A stretch of DNA of 64,000 bases from Lolium rigidum (taxonomy: Eukaryota; Streptophyta; Magnoliopsida; Poales; Poaceae): assembly GCF_022539505.1 (NCBI RefSeq), contig NC_061508.1, forward strand, positions 91,553,276-91,617,275. The letters are read 5' to 3'. The notes under the pieces were generated by a model. That model was given only the letters and a program-made list of their open reading frames with translations, did not search any database and was not told where the DNA came from. Shown here in pieces: positions 22,311 through 33,217 of the stretch. The first letter of the stretch is position 1; every line of letters starts with the position of its first letter. Made by a program: the position numbers and the translations under genes.

Positions 22311-23905
22311 TGATGCGTGTAATTGACACGTCCGTTGGGAACCCCAAGAGGAAGGTGTGATGCGCACGAGTAGCAAGTTTCGCTCGATAAGAAACCAAGG
22401 TTTAATCAAACCGAGTAGGAGCCAAGAAGCACGTTGAAGGTTGATGGCGGCGGGATGTAGTGCGGCGCAACACCGGGGATTCCGGCGCAACGTGGAACCC
22501 GCACAACACAACCAAAGTACTTTGCCCCAACGAAACAGATGAGGTTGTCAATCTCACCGGCTTGCTGTAACAAAGGATTAGATGTATAGTGTGGATGATG
22601 ATTGTTTGCAGAAAACGAGTAGAACAAGTATTGCAGATTGTATTCGATGTAAAAGAATGGACCGGGGTCCACAGTTCACTAGAGGTGTCTCTCCCATAAG
22701 ATAAATAGCATGTTGGGTGAACAAATTACAGTCGGGCAATTGACAAATAGAGAGGGCATAACAATGCACATACATGATATGATGAATATTGTGAGATTTA
22801 ATTGGGCATTACGACAAAGTACATAGACCGCTATCCAGCATGCATCTATGCCTAAAAAGTCCACCTTCGAGGTTATCATCCGAACCCCTTCCAGGTATTA
22901 AGTTGCAAAACAATAGACAATTGCATTAAGTATGGTGCGTAATGTAATCAATAACTACATCCTCGGACATAGCATAAATGTTTTATCCCTAGTGGCAACA
23001 GCACATCCACAACCTTAGAACTTTCACGTCACCGTCCCGGATTTAATGGAGGCATGAACCCACTATCGAGCATAAATACTCCCTCTTGGAGTTAAGAGCA
23101 AAAACTTGGCCGAGCCTCTACTAATAACGGAGAGCATGCAAGATCATAAACAACACATAGGTAATAGATTGATAATCAACATAACATAGTATTCTCTATC
23201 CATCGGATCCCGACAAACACAACATATAGAATTACGAGATAGATGATCTTGATCATGTTAGGCAGCTCACAAGATCCGACAATGAAGCACATGAGGAGAA
23301 GACAACCATCTAGCTACTGCTATGGACCCATAGTCCAGGGGTGAACTACTCACTCATCACTCCGGAGGCGACCATGGCGGTGAAGAGTCCTCCGGGAGAT
23401 GATTCCCCGCTCCGGCAGGGTGCGGGAGGTGATCTCCAGAATCCCCCGAGATGGGATTGGCGGCGGCGGCGTCTCGCAAGGTTTTCCGTATCGTGGCTCT
23501 CGGTGCCGGGGGTTTCGCGACGAAGGCTTTAAGTAGGCGGAAGGGCAACGCGGGGGCCACACGAGGGCCCCACACGCCAGGGCCGCGCGGCCAGGGCATG
23601 GGTCGCGCCGCCCTGTTGTGGCGGCGCCTCGTGGCCCCACTTCCTTTCCCCCTCGGTCTTCTGGAAGCTTCGTGCAAAAATAGGACCCTGGGCGTTGATT
23701 TCGTCCAATTCCGAGAATATTTCCTTTGTAGGATTTCTGAAACCAAAAACAGCAGAAAACAACAGAATCGGCTCTTCGGCATCTCGTTAATAGGTTAGTG
23801 CCGGAAAATGCATAAATACGACATATAATGTGTATAAAACATGTAGATATCATCAATAATGTGGCATGGAACATAAGAAATTATCGATACGTCGGAGACG
23901 TATCA
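22311..23905 (-). mobile_element. Element A, 5' LTR
   Basis: On the minus strand this starts TGATACGTCTCCGACGTATC at 23905 and ends CACGCATCA at 22311 (1595 bp). It is closely similar to the LTR at 5707-7299. It is followed by the tRNA-Asp primer site and preceded by AGCAT (complement of 23906-23910), which matches the AGCAT after the 3' LTR at 7300-7304. Frames such as the 174-codon one at 23350-23874 lie inside the LTR and are not genes. Confidence 0.9.
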
Positions 23906-24000
23906 ATGCTACATCATTGGCATACTCTCGTTCAAGAGCACCCTTTTTATCAATGCTACATCATTGGCATACTCTCGTTCTCATGCATCCAAATAAGTTT
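23906..24000. repeat. 47-bp tandem duplication at the A insertion site
   Basis: ATGCTACATCATTGGCATAC and the bases after it start at 23906 and again at 23953, giving a 47-base period. The length is not a multiple of three, so it shifts the gag frame. It abuts the A insertion point. Confidence 0.85.
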
Positions 24001-25010
24001 TTGGCTCTCAATAGCGGTAGTCAAGATTTCAAAGAAGTGAGTGCTAGCAATTTTATCTTTGCAAATAACCTTGAATACGCTCTCACCCTTATCGCGTAGA
24101 GAGACAACCCAATCCTCTTCTTCATATTCATCCTCATCCTTATCACCACGAGACATATTAGGTTTCATGGTAGGAGGTACCGTGGAACCCTTGGCCATAA
24201 GGCATATATGAGGACCGTGAGATAAAGATGAGGAGTTACTTGAGGCTCCTTTCAAGATCTTGTCTTGACCAATAGAATCTTTGGTTTCCTCTACAATGTT
24301 AGTCACACAACAACTAGAGGAAATAGAAGCATTTTTATCATGGCCACAAGACAAAGCAAGCATATCATCATTAGATTTATTCAAGCAACTTACACATGAT
24401 ATGCAAGGACTATCAACACAAGCATGTAAATCATTTCTAGTGCTAGATGTGTTTAAGTCCAAAGATGAACCATTGCAATGAGATATAGATGAAGGATCAT
24501 CAATAGTAAGCTCAATACCAACATTGCAATTTCCATCACCACTCACCATATCATTACTTTGTGTCTTGCCATACATTGGTGAAGTGGATGAAGATGAGAA
24601 CTCATCATGGCCGGAAGTGGAAGCAATACAATCATCCTTAAAAATATTGGACACATCATATTTGTCTTGAAGCTTTGTCCATAATTCATGAGAGCTCCCA
24701 AAAGGCATGATTGACGAAGTAACTACATTGCTCACAACAATGGAAAACACATGAGAAGCAAGAGCATCGAGGCAAGAGTTTTTCTCCTCCTCAAGCGATA
24801 AATTTTGAGGATCCTCAGGAGAAGAAAAACCCATGTCAAGAAATCGCTCCATGTCCGGGGACATACCCCGTAAAATATTAAGCACATAAATTTTCCATAG
24901 ATCATAATTTGTGCCATCAAATATAAACAAGTTATTGTGCACTAATCCCCTAACCGACATCTTTACTCTCAAGGCGGTGAAGCCTAAGAATGAGAGACCT
25001 TGCTCCGATA
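23906..25010 (-). pseudogene. Element C gag-like gene, N-terminal half
   Basis: The minus-strand frame begins MSVRGLVHNNLFIFDGTNYD near 24960, just after a primer-binding site. The FDGTNYDLWK start and the later SSHELWTKLQDKYDVS belong to the DUF4219/UBN2-type Gag of plant Copia-like elements. A low-complexity Ser/Asp/Cys-rich part and an acidic block (DKDEDEYEEEDWVVSLRDKG) follow. The frame hits a stop close to a 47-bp tandem duplication (23906-24000), immediately before the LTR of element A. The continuation is the coiled coil and zinc-knuckle half at 7300-8661. Interrupted by element A and frameshifted, it is not functional. Confidence 0.85.
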
Positions 25011-25014
25011 CCAA
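25001..25014 (-). other. Primer-binding site of element C (tRNA-iMet type)
   Basis: The minus-strand text TTGGTATCGGAGCA differs by one base from TTGGTATCAGAGC, the complement of the plant initiator tRNA-Met 3' end. It lies one base inside the LTR end and about 40 bases before the gag start. Confidence 0.75.
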
Positions 25015-25015
25015 T

Positions 25016-27527
25016 TGAAAGGACACGGATGTCGCCTAGAGGGGGGGTGAATAGGCGATTTAAAACTTTTACGAGATGGGCTTAACAAATGCGGAATAAA
25101 ACTAGCATTTACTTTGTCAAGCCCAAAGCCTATATACTATGGTTCACCTATGTGCACCAACAACTTATTCTAAGCAAGAGTTCACCTATGTGCACCAACA
25201 ACTTATGCTAAGCAATACAAGCAAGTATGTGATAGCAAGATATATATAACTTCAAGCACGATGGCTATCACAAGGTAAAGTGCATAAGTAAAGAGCTCGG
25301 GTATAGAGATAACCGAGGCACGCGGGAGACGATGATTTATCCCGGAGTTCACACTCTTGCGAGTGCTAATCTCCGGTGGAGAGGTGTCGGTTGCTTAGTG
25401 CTCCCGAACGCCACAAGTGGCTCACCTTGAGGTGTGGTTGCTCGATGCACACCAACGCCACAAAGGCCTCACCCCAAGATGCGGTACTCACACCACACAC
25501 CGAACGCCACGAAGGCGCCTCACCTAAATCTCCGGTGACCCTCGCCACAAAGGCCTAGGTCACGGTTCCACTAAGGGATTTCCTTCGAGGCGGAAACCGG
25601 GCCTTACACAAAGATTGGGGCACACATCCACAACTTAATTGGAGGCTCCCAACAAATCGCCACAAAGGCATAGAATCCGTCTAGGGTTCCAAGAACCCAA
25701 GAGTAACAACCTTCTTGTTTTCCCCACCACGAATCACCGTGGAGAACTCAAACCGATGCACCAAATGCAATGGCAAGAACACCACAAAGATGCTCAAATC
25801 CTTCTCTCTCAAATTCCAACAAAGCTACAAAAGCTATTGGGGGAATAAGAGAGGAAGAACAAAGAGGAGAACACAAAATCCTCCAAGATCAAGATCTAGT
25901 GGGTTCCCCTCACAAAGAGAGGGATTTGATTGGTGAAGATGTAGATCTGGATCCCCTCTCTCTTTTCCCTCAAATGGGGGCAAGAATCATGGAGGGATTG
26001 AGAGATAGTGCAAGCTTCTCTAGTTCAACAATGGAGGAGAGAGAGAGTGAGAGAAGCCACAGCCCAAGGAGGAAGAAGGGGGGTATTTATACCCCCCAAG
26101 AAAATCGAGCCGTTGGGCAAAACCAGGGCCGGATAGTCCGCCGCCCGGATAATCCGGCCTCAGGGACAAAACCTGGTAAAAATCCGGCCAAAAGTCCGGC
26201 CCCTGTCCAGAGCTGCTTTTCTTCTGGTCCTTAGCCGATTTCGAGGGGGCCGGATATTTCCGAAATATCCGGCCCGGATAATCCGGCCCGGATAATCCGG
26301 CCTGGCAAACTGCAGAAACACCAAAACTAAAACGGGTATAACTTTAGCATCCGGATTCCGATTTTGATGATCTTGGGCTTGTTTTGAAGCTAGGAACAAG
26401 CTCTACAAGATCATGCAGGAAAACATCATATTTCAACAAGGGAGGATAGAAACAAATGATGAAAGGTTTGACCTATCTAAAAAAGACATACCGGTAAAAC
26501 CTCCAATCTCGAAAATGCAACAAGTTGCCCGTGCAAAAACCATTCTTGATGAACTAGAGCTTGTCATGAGAATAAGCACAAGCTCTAAATCATCACATGG
26601 ATAAGATCCAAATAACAACCAAGAAAGATGATGAATCAAACTCGAAAACGCAACAAGTGATCTATGCGAAATCCGTTTTCGATGAACTAGAACTTGTCAT
26701 GAGAATAAGCACAAGCTCTAAAACATCACATGGATAAGGTCCAAATAACAACCAAGAAAGATGATGCAAGGATGCAAAGGTTTGAGCTCTCTCCGAACGA
26801 TACGATCGAGTTACTCACTCGAGAGCCCTCTTGATAGTACGGCAAGTAAACTATAAACCGGTCTCCAACTACACTATGAGACCGGTGAGAAAGAAACCCT
26901 ATCAAGAGCAAACCTTATACTTGCGTATTCCACTTGAGCTCGATGACGACGATCTTGACCTCAACAAGATGGAACGCCTTTCTTGCTTGTGCTTGCTTGA
27001 CGAAGTCTTGTGGATTGCTCCCCCATAATCCACCATGGGAGAGCTCCTTCTTCGGCGCATCTTCACATAACCATGACCACCATGTGGATTGCTCCCCCAT
27101 AATCCACCATGGGAGAGCTTCTTCTTCGGCGCATCTTCACATATCCATGATCACCATATGGATGGCAAGACTCAAGCAAAGGATCTCTTCGAGATGGCTC
27201 ATCTTGAACTTGCACTTCATTTCTCCATGGCAAGCTTCAAGCTTATGAACTCTTCGAGTTGGCTCATCTTGAACTTGCACTTCATTCTTCATTCTTCATC
27301 ATATTGATGTCTTGAAGTAACTTGAGGGCTCACTTCATCTTCATCTTCAAGACATACTTGACACTTGATATCCTTCATCAATTTCTTCTTATTGCAACCT
27401 TGAAGCCAACAAATGGTTCAAGAATTGCCTATGGACAACTCCTACAAATATAACTCAATGCAAACATTAGTCCATAGGGATTGTCATTAATTACCAAAAC
27501 CACACATGGGGGCTCCATGCATTTTCA
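25016..27527 (-). mobile_element. Element C LTR (about 2.5 kb)
   Basis: On the minus strand it starts TGAAAATGCATGGAGCCCCC at 27527 and ends GTGTCCTTTCA at 25016. A primer-binding site lies on the inner side. Several internal duplications are visible: about 39 bp near 25143-25215, 133 bp near 26548-26765, and 73 bp near 27011-27150. The palindromic GGATAATCCGG cluster is at 26110-26310. A block near 25585-25660 (AGGCGGAAACCGGGCCTT) is shared with the LTR at 55883-57123, so C and E belong to related families. The outer side carries a polypurine-like TGGGGGAGAT, unexpected for a 5' LTR. Confidence 0.7.
26110..26310. repeat. Cluster of GGATAATCCGG palindromes in element C LTR
   Basis: Repeated copies of CGGATAATCCGGCC and relatives, plus a 27-bp palindrome at 26248-26274 with 12-bp arms GGCCGGATATTT and AAATATCCGGCC around three central bases. 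Similar clusters lie in element E at 56660-56970, 59231-59320 and 59704-59790. Confidence 0.85.
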
Positions 27528-28470
27528 ATCTCCCCCATTTTGGTAATTGATGAAAATCTCTTTGAGAGGGTTTATATAAGGAATTTAAGTAACAAATAAG
27601 TTGAATATATAGAGAAAACTCCCCCATAATATATGCATGTGTGAATGATCTTGACTTTCATTGCATATATTGGCATTCAAAGCCTAGTGGAGTTTCCTCT
27701 AAATATTCAACTATGCAAAGCAACAAGATGCAATGCAATAAAGGCACATGCTTAAGCACAAAGCAAAGACATAACCAAATTCCCTTAAACCCTCCAAACT
27801 TCTCCCCCATTGGCACCAATTGCCGAAATGAGTGAAAAAATTAGAAGGCCAATATAGTGAGAGTTCCTCCATAGCGTGTGCATTTATCATAATTTAAGTG
27901 GAATCAAAAGCACATATCCAATGACGAATATTCGGAAGGAATCACACTATAGATAGGATCAAAGATTGCAAAAAGATAACAAAATCAAGAAGCTTCAACA
28001 AATGAAGCAAGCAACCAAATGAACCACAAGGAAGATACCAAAAGAAAGATAGATATTATGATAAGATCAAGAAGATTGCTCTAAATAATATGAGGAAGCT
28101 CCCCAAGGTTTGTGCACAAAACTAGACAATTTGCATTGGAGTATAAAGTGCACAAACATGGAATCATCACTCCCATAATATCATTCAAAAACAAAAGATA
28201 CCAAGTGAATCAAACTCTAATGATCACCACAAGATAGTGTTCTAAATCAAATGAGGAAGCTCCCCAAGGTACATGCATAAAATAAAATGTTGCATTTGAA
28301 TACAATATGCATAACATGGAATCCTCACTCCCTCATTTAAAACACAAACATTTGTAATAGATCATAGATAGAAAAGTAAGCTAAACACTTGCAACAAACA
28401 AATAGTTGAGCAACAAGTAAGAGGCACCATAATAAAAAGGCTCAACCAAGAGGATATGTGAAAGGCATGA
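27528..28470 (-). mobile_element. 3' internal region of a C-type element
   Basis: Non-coding DNA ending, on the minus strand, in CCAAAATGGGGGAGAT directly before the LTR start at 27527, the polypurine-tract position of a 3' LTR. Two blocks of a shared motif (CCTTGGGGAGCTTCCTCAT, near 28098 and 28255) resemble the GGGGGAG-rich 3' region after the C gag at 8662-11378. No ORF of interest. Confidence 0.55.
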
Positions 28471-28864
28471 TAAAGCGGCGGTGTGGTTTTGATGGGCTCG
28501 GTATTCCGCCGATACAGGCCTTCCCGAATACAGGACCTGCTAGATGGCCCAAACTACGCTCACTCCCTATCCCGCCGAAATTATACGGGATGGGCGCGTT
28601 TTGAGGGGCCTGTTAGACATGCTCTAATCTAACCTAAATGTTTGAATGAACTCCATCGTATTACTTGCACTGACCTTTTAAAAATGAATACGCCCACATC
28701 ATGTGCCTACGTCAGCTGCTACTCTTACATATACACATATACATTCATGTTCTAGTTAATTTGATCCGAGTGCGAGGTGGATGCATGTGGTGGGAGCGCG
28801 CACTTAATTACGCTGGTACTTACATCGATTAATAATTAACCAATGAACAACTAAATACTACTAA
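28471..28864. other. Transposon remnant and unique DNA
   Basis: The first 150 bases are GC-rich and end in GGGGCCTGTTAGACATGCTC, which looks like a DNA-transposon terminus whose other end is missing. The rest is AT-rich without features. TAA at 28862-28864 is the target duplication of the next element. Confidence 0.35.
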
Positions 28865-30148
28865 GGGCATCTCCAGCGGCGCGACGCATTTCGGACGTCC
28901 AAAATATTCGCTGGCGTTCGTTTGCGTCGCCTGGCGGACGCCAAATGACCGCGAGGGCGAAATGTCCTACCTGTCCGTCGTATTTTGGACATGCAAGTGT
29001 TTTTTTTTTGTGCTACTTTTTTTCATTTTTGTTGAATGAGCAAGTTAAACGCGAAAAAGTAGTACTCATCAATGATGTCAAGTTGCTCCAATCGAATAGA
29101 ATATAGCCTAAACAATTAACCGGATAGTTCAATCGAATAGATTCAAACATATTGAACATACGAAGAAGAACAAATTTAAAAGCATATAAACAAAAACTAA
29201 TTTTCGGCCTTCTTGTTAGAAAGCCCTGTTTCGTCGTCCAAACTCATGCGCCTCTTGTTTGTCACCTCCTCGTCGGAAGAGGAACTGGAGGACGACACAC
29301 CCGTCGAGGAGTTGAAACTGGAAGAAATGGCGTCTTCGTCGTCGTCGTCAGTGAACGGACGACGACGACGATGCGCCGCCCGCGCCAGCGCCCTTGCCCG
29401 GGCCCTGGACTTCTTCCTTGCCGCCGCCTTGTCGTCTGCCGCCTCCTGCGCCTCCAACCGGGCGAACTTGGTGTCGGAGTCCTCCTCCTCCTGCTCCTCC
29501 TCGTCCTCGGCGTTGCTGCCAGCACCGCCTCCGTCCTCCTCCCGGCCTTCGCGGGCATTGCCGCCTCCGTCCTCCTCCTCCTCCACCTCACTCGGCGTGG
29601 AGGCAGAGTAGCTGGGCGTGGAGCCCGGATCGCTTGGCATCGCAGGGGATTCCCACCAATGCAGAAATCCGGGCGACTTGCCCTCGCTGTCCGAGCCGGA
29701 CGACAGCGTGTAGTCGCTCATGGCGTGCCGGTGTTGGAGAAGAAGAAGAAGATGATGAAGAAGGAGGCGGTTGAACTTGAATTACCGTAGACGCAGGGGT
29801 TATAATCTGCGGGGATTAACGATGGCGCGTATAACGAAGAGGCCGTCGGTTGCTCTTCCGCGGCGGTTCGGCGCTCCATTGTGGCGGTTCGGCGCTCCAT
29901 TACGGCGGTTGATCGACGCGTTGTTAATTCGAGGCCGATCAAACCTGGGTCGCTGCCATGAGGGCCCGTGGGGAAGCGAGCGGACGCTAGGCGCGACCGC
30001 GGAGCGTCCGCGGAGACGCAAACCTGGCGCATATTTAGGCCAGGTTTCCGTCTCCGCGGACTGCCTGATCACTTTGCGTCCGCTGGAGAGGGTCCCAAAC
30101 GCATTTTCGGTCCGTGCGGATGCAACGGTCGCGCCGCTCGAGATGCCC
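28865..30148 (-). mobile_element. PIF/Harbinger-like DNA transposon (1284 bp)
   Basis: Terminal inverted repeats GGGCATCTCCAGCGGCGCGA (left) and, in complement, GGGCATCTCGAGCGGCGCGA (right) match at 19 of 20 positions. Both ends are flanked by TAA (28862-28864 and 30149-30151), the 3-bp target duplication of the PIF/Harbinger group. It is too short for a transposase, and no DDE motif was seen. It carries one open frame (29197-29721, minus). The right end lies 188 bp upstream of the start codon of the gene at 30337. Confidence 0.85.
29197..29721 (-). CDS. Acidic Ser-rich ORF inside the PIF/Harbinger-like element
   Basis: A 174-codon frame starting MSDYTLSSGSDSEGKS. It has a long Glu/Asp-rich middle part, a basic helix (ARKKSRARARALARAAHRRR), then a DDDDEDAI/Ser-rich tail ending TNKRRMSLDDETGLSNKKAEN. 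A pyrimidine-rich leader precedes the start, with TTATAA at about 29800. No domain is recognised. By position it may be a remnant or satellite ORF of the transposon (Harbinger elements usually encode a Myb-like second protein), but no Myb repeat is visible. The opposite strand is also open because of GC bias, so real coding is uncertain. Confidence 0.4.
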   Translation of the reverse strand: MSDYTLSSGSDSEGKSPGFLHWWESPAMPSDPGSTPSYSASTPSEVEEEEDGGGNAREGREEDGGGAGSNAEDEEEQEEEDSDTKFARLEAQEAADDKAAARKKSRARARALARAAHRRRRPFTDDDDEDAISSSFNSSTGVSSSSSSSDEEVTNKRRMSLDDETGLSNKKAEN

Positions 30149-30151
30149 TAA

Positions 30152-30336
30152 GGACTACTTACAGATCGATTTGGGAAAGAATGCGGTAAAAGACAAACCC
30201 TGCTTTGGGATTCGGGGCATCCCATCGGAAGGCACCCTAATACTATTATTAAATATTAACCCTCCCATGATTCCAGAATGGACGCTGAAACCTTCCCCGT
30301 CCCCGTCACCGTCACCTCGCACACAAACCCGCCGCC
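30152..30336 (+). promoter_or_regulatory. Proximal promoter and leader of the 30337 gene
   Basis: This 185-bp stretch between the transposon end and the start codon holds an AT-rich block (TATTATTAAATATTAACC near 30242) and then a C-rich leader (CCCGTCCCCGTCACCGTC). No clear TATAAA was seen. The transposon insertion fixes the upstream limit of the ancestral promoter still present in place. Confidence 0.4.
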
Positions 30337-31744
30337 ATGGCTCGTTCCCTAGCCGCCGCATCCGGCTTCGCCGCCTTCCTTCAAGCACGGGCTGCCCGCC
30401 TCTACTCGCCGACGGTGTTCGGCGCGGGCCTACTCGCTCTGGGGGCCCCGGAGTACGCGCTGTCGCGCACTCCCACGGCTCCGAGGGTTCCGGCGCACGG
30501 CCTCAACCGCGACGACCTCGCCACGGCCGTCCTCCGCCGGGGGCTCGGCGCGGGCGCGCCGGCCACGGTGAGCGCTGGAGGTACCGCCGCTGCTCGTCTT
30601 CTCACGGCGGGCGCTCCGGCGAGGCCAGTGGCGGTACTTCTTGCCGCCGCGAGCGCTCGCCCGCACGTAGCGGCGCCGCCGGTGGACATCGGCGCCGTCG
30701 CTGCCGCCGCAGGCGTTCCTGCGCACACGGTGGCGGCGCTCGACATAGGGGCCCTTGCTGCGGCGGCCTACGGCCGGGAATACGCCGCGGTCGCCGTGGC
30801 GCTGGCGGAAGGGCTCGGGGCTCTCGCTGCGGCCGGGCACGCGCCAGCACAGGACGGTGCGGCCGTCCACCTCGGCGCTCTCGCGGCGGCCGGGCGCGCG
30901 CCAGCAAACGACGCTGCTGGTGCCGACCTCGGCGCTCTCGCCGCGGCCGGGCGCGCGCAAGCACATGACGCTGCGGCCGTCCACCTCGGCGCTCTCTCCG
31001 CGGCCGCACGCGAGCGAGCACACGACGCTGCGCGTGTCGACCTCGGCGCTCTCGCCGCTGCAGGACACGACGCTGCGGGTGTCGGCGTCGGTGTGCTTGC
31101 CGCGGCCATCTACGGTCGTGAGCTCCGCGCACGTTCTGCTGCCGAGCGCCTCCTGGCCGCGGGTGCTCCAAGCAGCCAAGTCGCCGCGAGCGCTCGTCCG
31201 GATGCCCTAGTGCCTGCCGTGGACGGCGGCGCCCTCGCCGCCGCATCGGGTGGCCCCGGCGTTCGTTCTTCCCGCCCTCGGGTCGCCCCCAGTGGCACCA
31301 TCTTCAGCCGGACTGGTGGGGTCCTCACCTTCCCAGGACGTGGTGGTGCGAGCGGGATGCGCCTGCTCTGTACATCAACTGCCGCCACCGGCGGCAACGA
31401 GCCAGCGACCGCCGCGGCATCCACAGCGGCAACCAAGGCCGAGCTTAACAACCTGCGTGCTGAGGTGCTGCAGCACTACATGAAGGCGTCCAAGGAGAAC
31501 AACAAAATTTGGGACGAAATCAACGCGCTGCGAGTGAAAACAGTGTAAGCCTTTTCTTCCTCCGAATCTGTGTCATTTCTGTCACTAAATCGAAACATGC
31601 AGGAGCGCTTAAACTGTTTGCTTCTTGCACAGCAACGCAGCCTCGCGCATTGTTCTGTTGGTGTATGGCCTGATAGGGGGTTTCCTGGTGTTCATCATTC
31701 CCTACATCAATGGCGTCTGTGGCAGCGAGCGAGAGGCAACATGA
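30337..31744 (+). CDS. Ala-rich 19-residue-repeat protein with C-terminal membrane anchor (two exons)
   Basis: Function unknown. Exon 1 is 30337-31544, with donor GT|GTAAGC. Exon 2 is 31633-31744, with acceptor TTGCACAG|CAAC. Joined, they give about 439 residues. The start sits in GCCGCCATGG, a strong plant start context. The N-terminus (MARSLAAASGFAAFLQARAARLYS) is Ala/Arg/Ser-rich without acids, like a mitochondrial or plastid targeting peptide. The middle has about four to five units of 19 residues (57 bp), for example GALAAAGRAPANDAAGADL. A charged helix follows (KAELNNLRAEVLQHYMKASK, then NNKIWDEINALR). Exon 2 supplies one hydrophobic segment (IVLLVYGLIGGFLVFIIPYI) and a short tail SEREAT, so the protein could be tail-anchored. 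High GC makes other frames open too. The frame chosen is supported by the start context, the splice sites and the membrane segment that appears only after splicing. Confidence 0.65.
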
Positions 31745-32840
31745 GGAGGCGCGTCGCGAGAAGACCATTGCAGACCGCGACAGGAGGGTGGGACGCTGGT
31801 TCTAGATTTCCACCTAGATGAATTTGGTTCTGTTTATCTAGTTTAATGTTTATTTAAGATATTTATGACATGCAACTAGTGCCTGATGCAAACTGAACGA
31901 ATCTGGTTATGTCATGTCGCAAACTTAGCTATTACAAAAAATTTGGATGTATTGTTTCTCGCATCCATGGGTAATTCTAGGGGCTGTTTTTTTCAGATAC
32001 GTATGCTAGACTAAAAGAACACGGTCGGTGTGGTATGGAAGCGATTCGTCAAGGGCTTGGTTTATTTGCCAGTTCCAAAAATAATACTAGCAAAGTTTGC
32101 GTCAGTGAGGAGGAGGCCGGTTGTCCATGGCAATAAACCTTTAGTGCTACAAATGTTCTTAGAACCAACTTACAAATAGAGAAAACAGGCCAGGAAGGGT
32201 TGTGGCTACGTTTTTAGTAAATTCATTGTTTACGAGTTAAACATTTTATAGTTCGCAAAAAAGAGTTACTAGTATATATTAAGCCGTGTTAGAGTTCGCA
32301 AATTCATTGTCGACACACTAAAAGTCGTGTTAGAGTTCGCAAATTCATTGTCGACACAATAAAGAGTTATATATTAAGTTGCCATTCTTTTGCAACACAC
32401 AAATGTTAGAGTTTCTAATGTGCTAAAAGCATCTCAAGTCGTGTTTCCCAAACAGCGTCAGGCAGAAGCGCCGGATTGAGAGTTTTTCTTGAAAGCTTTT
32501 GTGCATATATGCTAGCCAATTTATCAACATGGAAATAAATTATTTTAGTAAATGATACTTGGGTAGAGAGTGAAATACAAATGCGCGATCCTTTGTTCAA
32601 AACTAGTTTATAGTGTATACAATTTCCACGATGAAGCATTTGAGTTCTCCATAATAAATTATTAAGTAACCTATACCCCCATTTAGCTAGACCTAGAACA
32701 TGTTTTTTTTTATCTTGGTAGTTCACGATTCATTATTGCAACATAGATTTCGTAAATAGATATATTTTCCCTGGCATTGGTGTATTTTTTTATACAAGTT
32801 CTCTTGTTTCTGAGATGACAGAGAAATAACTACTTTTAAG
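31745..32840. other. Intergenic, AT-rich; 41-bp tandem duplication at 32285
   Basis: No gene seen. CGTGTTAGAGTTCGCAAATT and following bases occur at 32285 and again at 32326 (41-base period). The first part probably contains the 3' untranslated region of the Ala-rich gene. Confidence 0.5.
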
Positions 32841-33209
32841 CATAGTTTTAAAAACTAGACCGGTGAGTGAACCAGTGAGGTCAGTTCACTGGTCCAACCG
32901 TCGGCTCAGCTGGCCCAGTTACGATAAAAACGCTAAATTCAATGAATAATTATGGTAATATCATGAAAAATTGTCCGCGTAATCCTATATATTGTATTTA
33001 CCTTAGTAGAAAATCACAAAGGATTCTTAGTGGAGGTGTGGCTTCAGACGAGCCGTACACATCATAGATCAAGGTCGCATAGTTTTAGCACTTTCTGCCC
33101 CCTTTTTTTTTGCTAGTTCAACCAATGGCTCTTATAAAAAACCAAACAGGGCGTTGGTTCCGATTTTTTTCGGTTGAACTGCCAGTCCTACCCGGTTTTT
33201 AAAACTATG
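32841..33209. mobile_element. MITE, 369 bp, 8-bp target duplication
   Basis: Inverted termini CATAGTTTTAAAAAC (left) and GTTTTTAAAACTATG (right) are flanked by CTTTTAAG (32833-32840) and CTTTCAAG (33210-33217), an 8-bp duplication with one mismatch. That size fits hAT or Mutator-type MITEs. There is no ORF. Confidence 0.75.
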
Positions 33210-33217
33210 CTTTCAAG

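Noticed and set aside
3045..25010. A genuine chromosomal inversion between the A/B/C halves
   Set aside because: Possible, but both breakpoints coincide with N gaps; a contig orientation error explains all data with one change.
30402..31451. Several 110-250-codon frames antisense or out of frame to the Ala-rich gene
   Set aside because: The 57-bp GC-rich repeat keeps all frames open. Only the plus-strand frame from 30337 has a good start context and matching splice sites.
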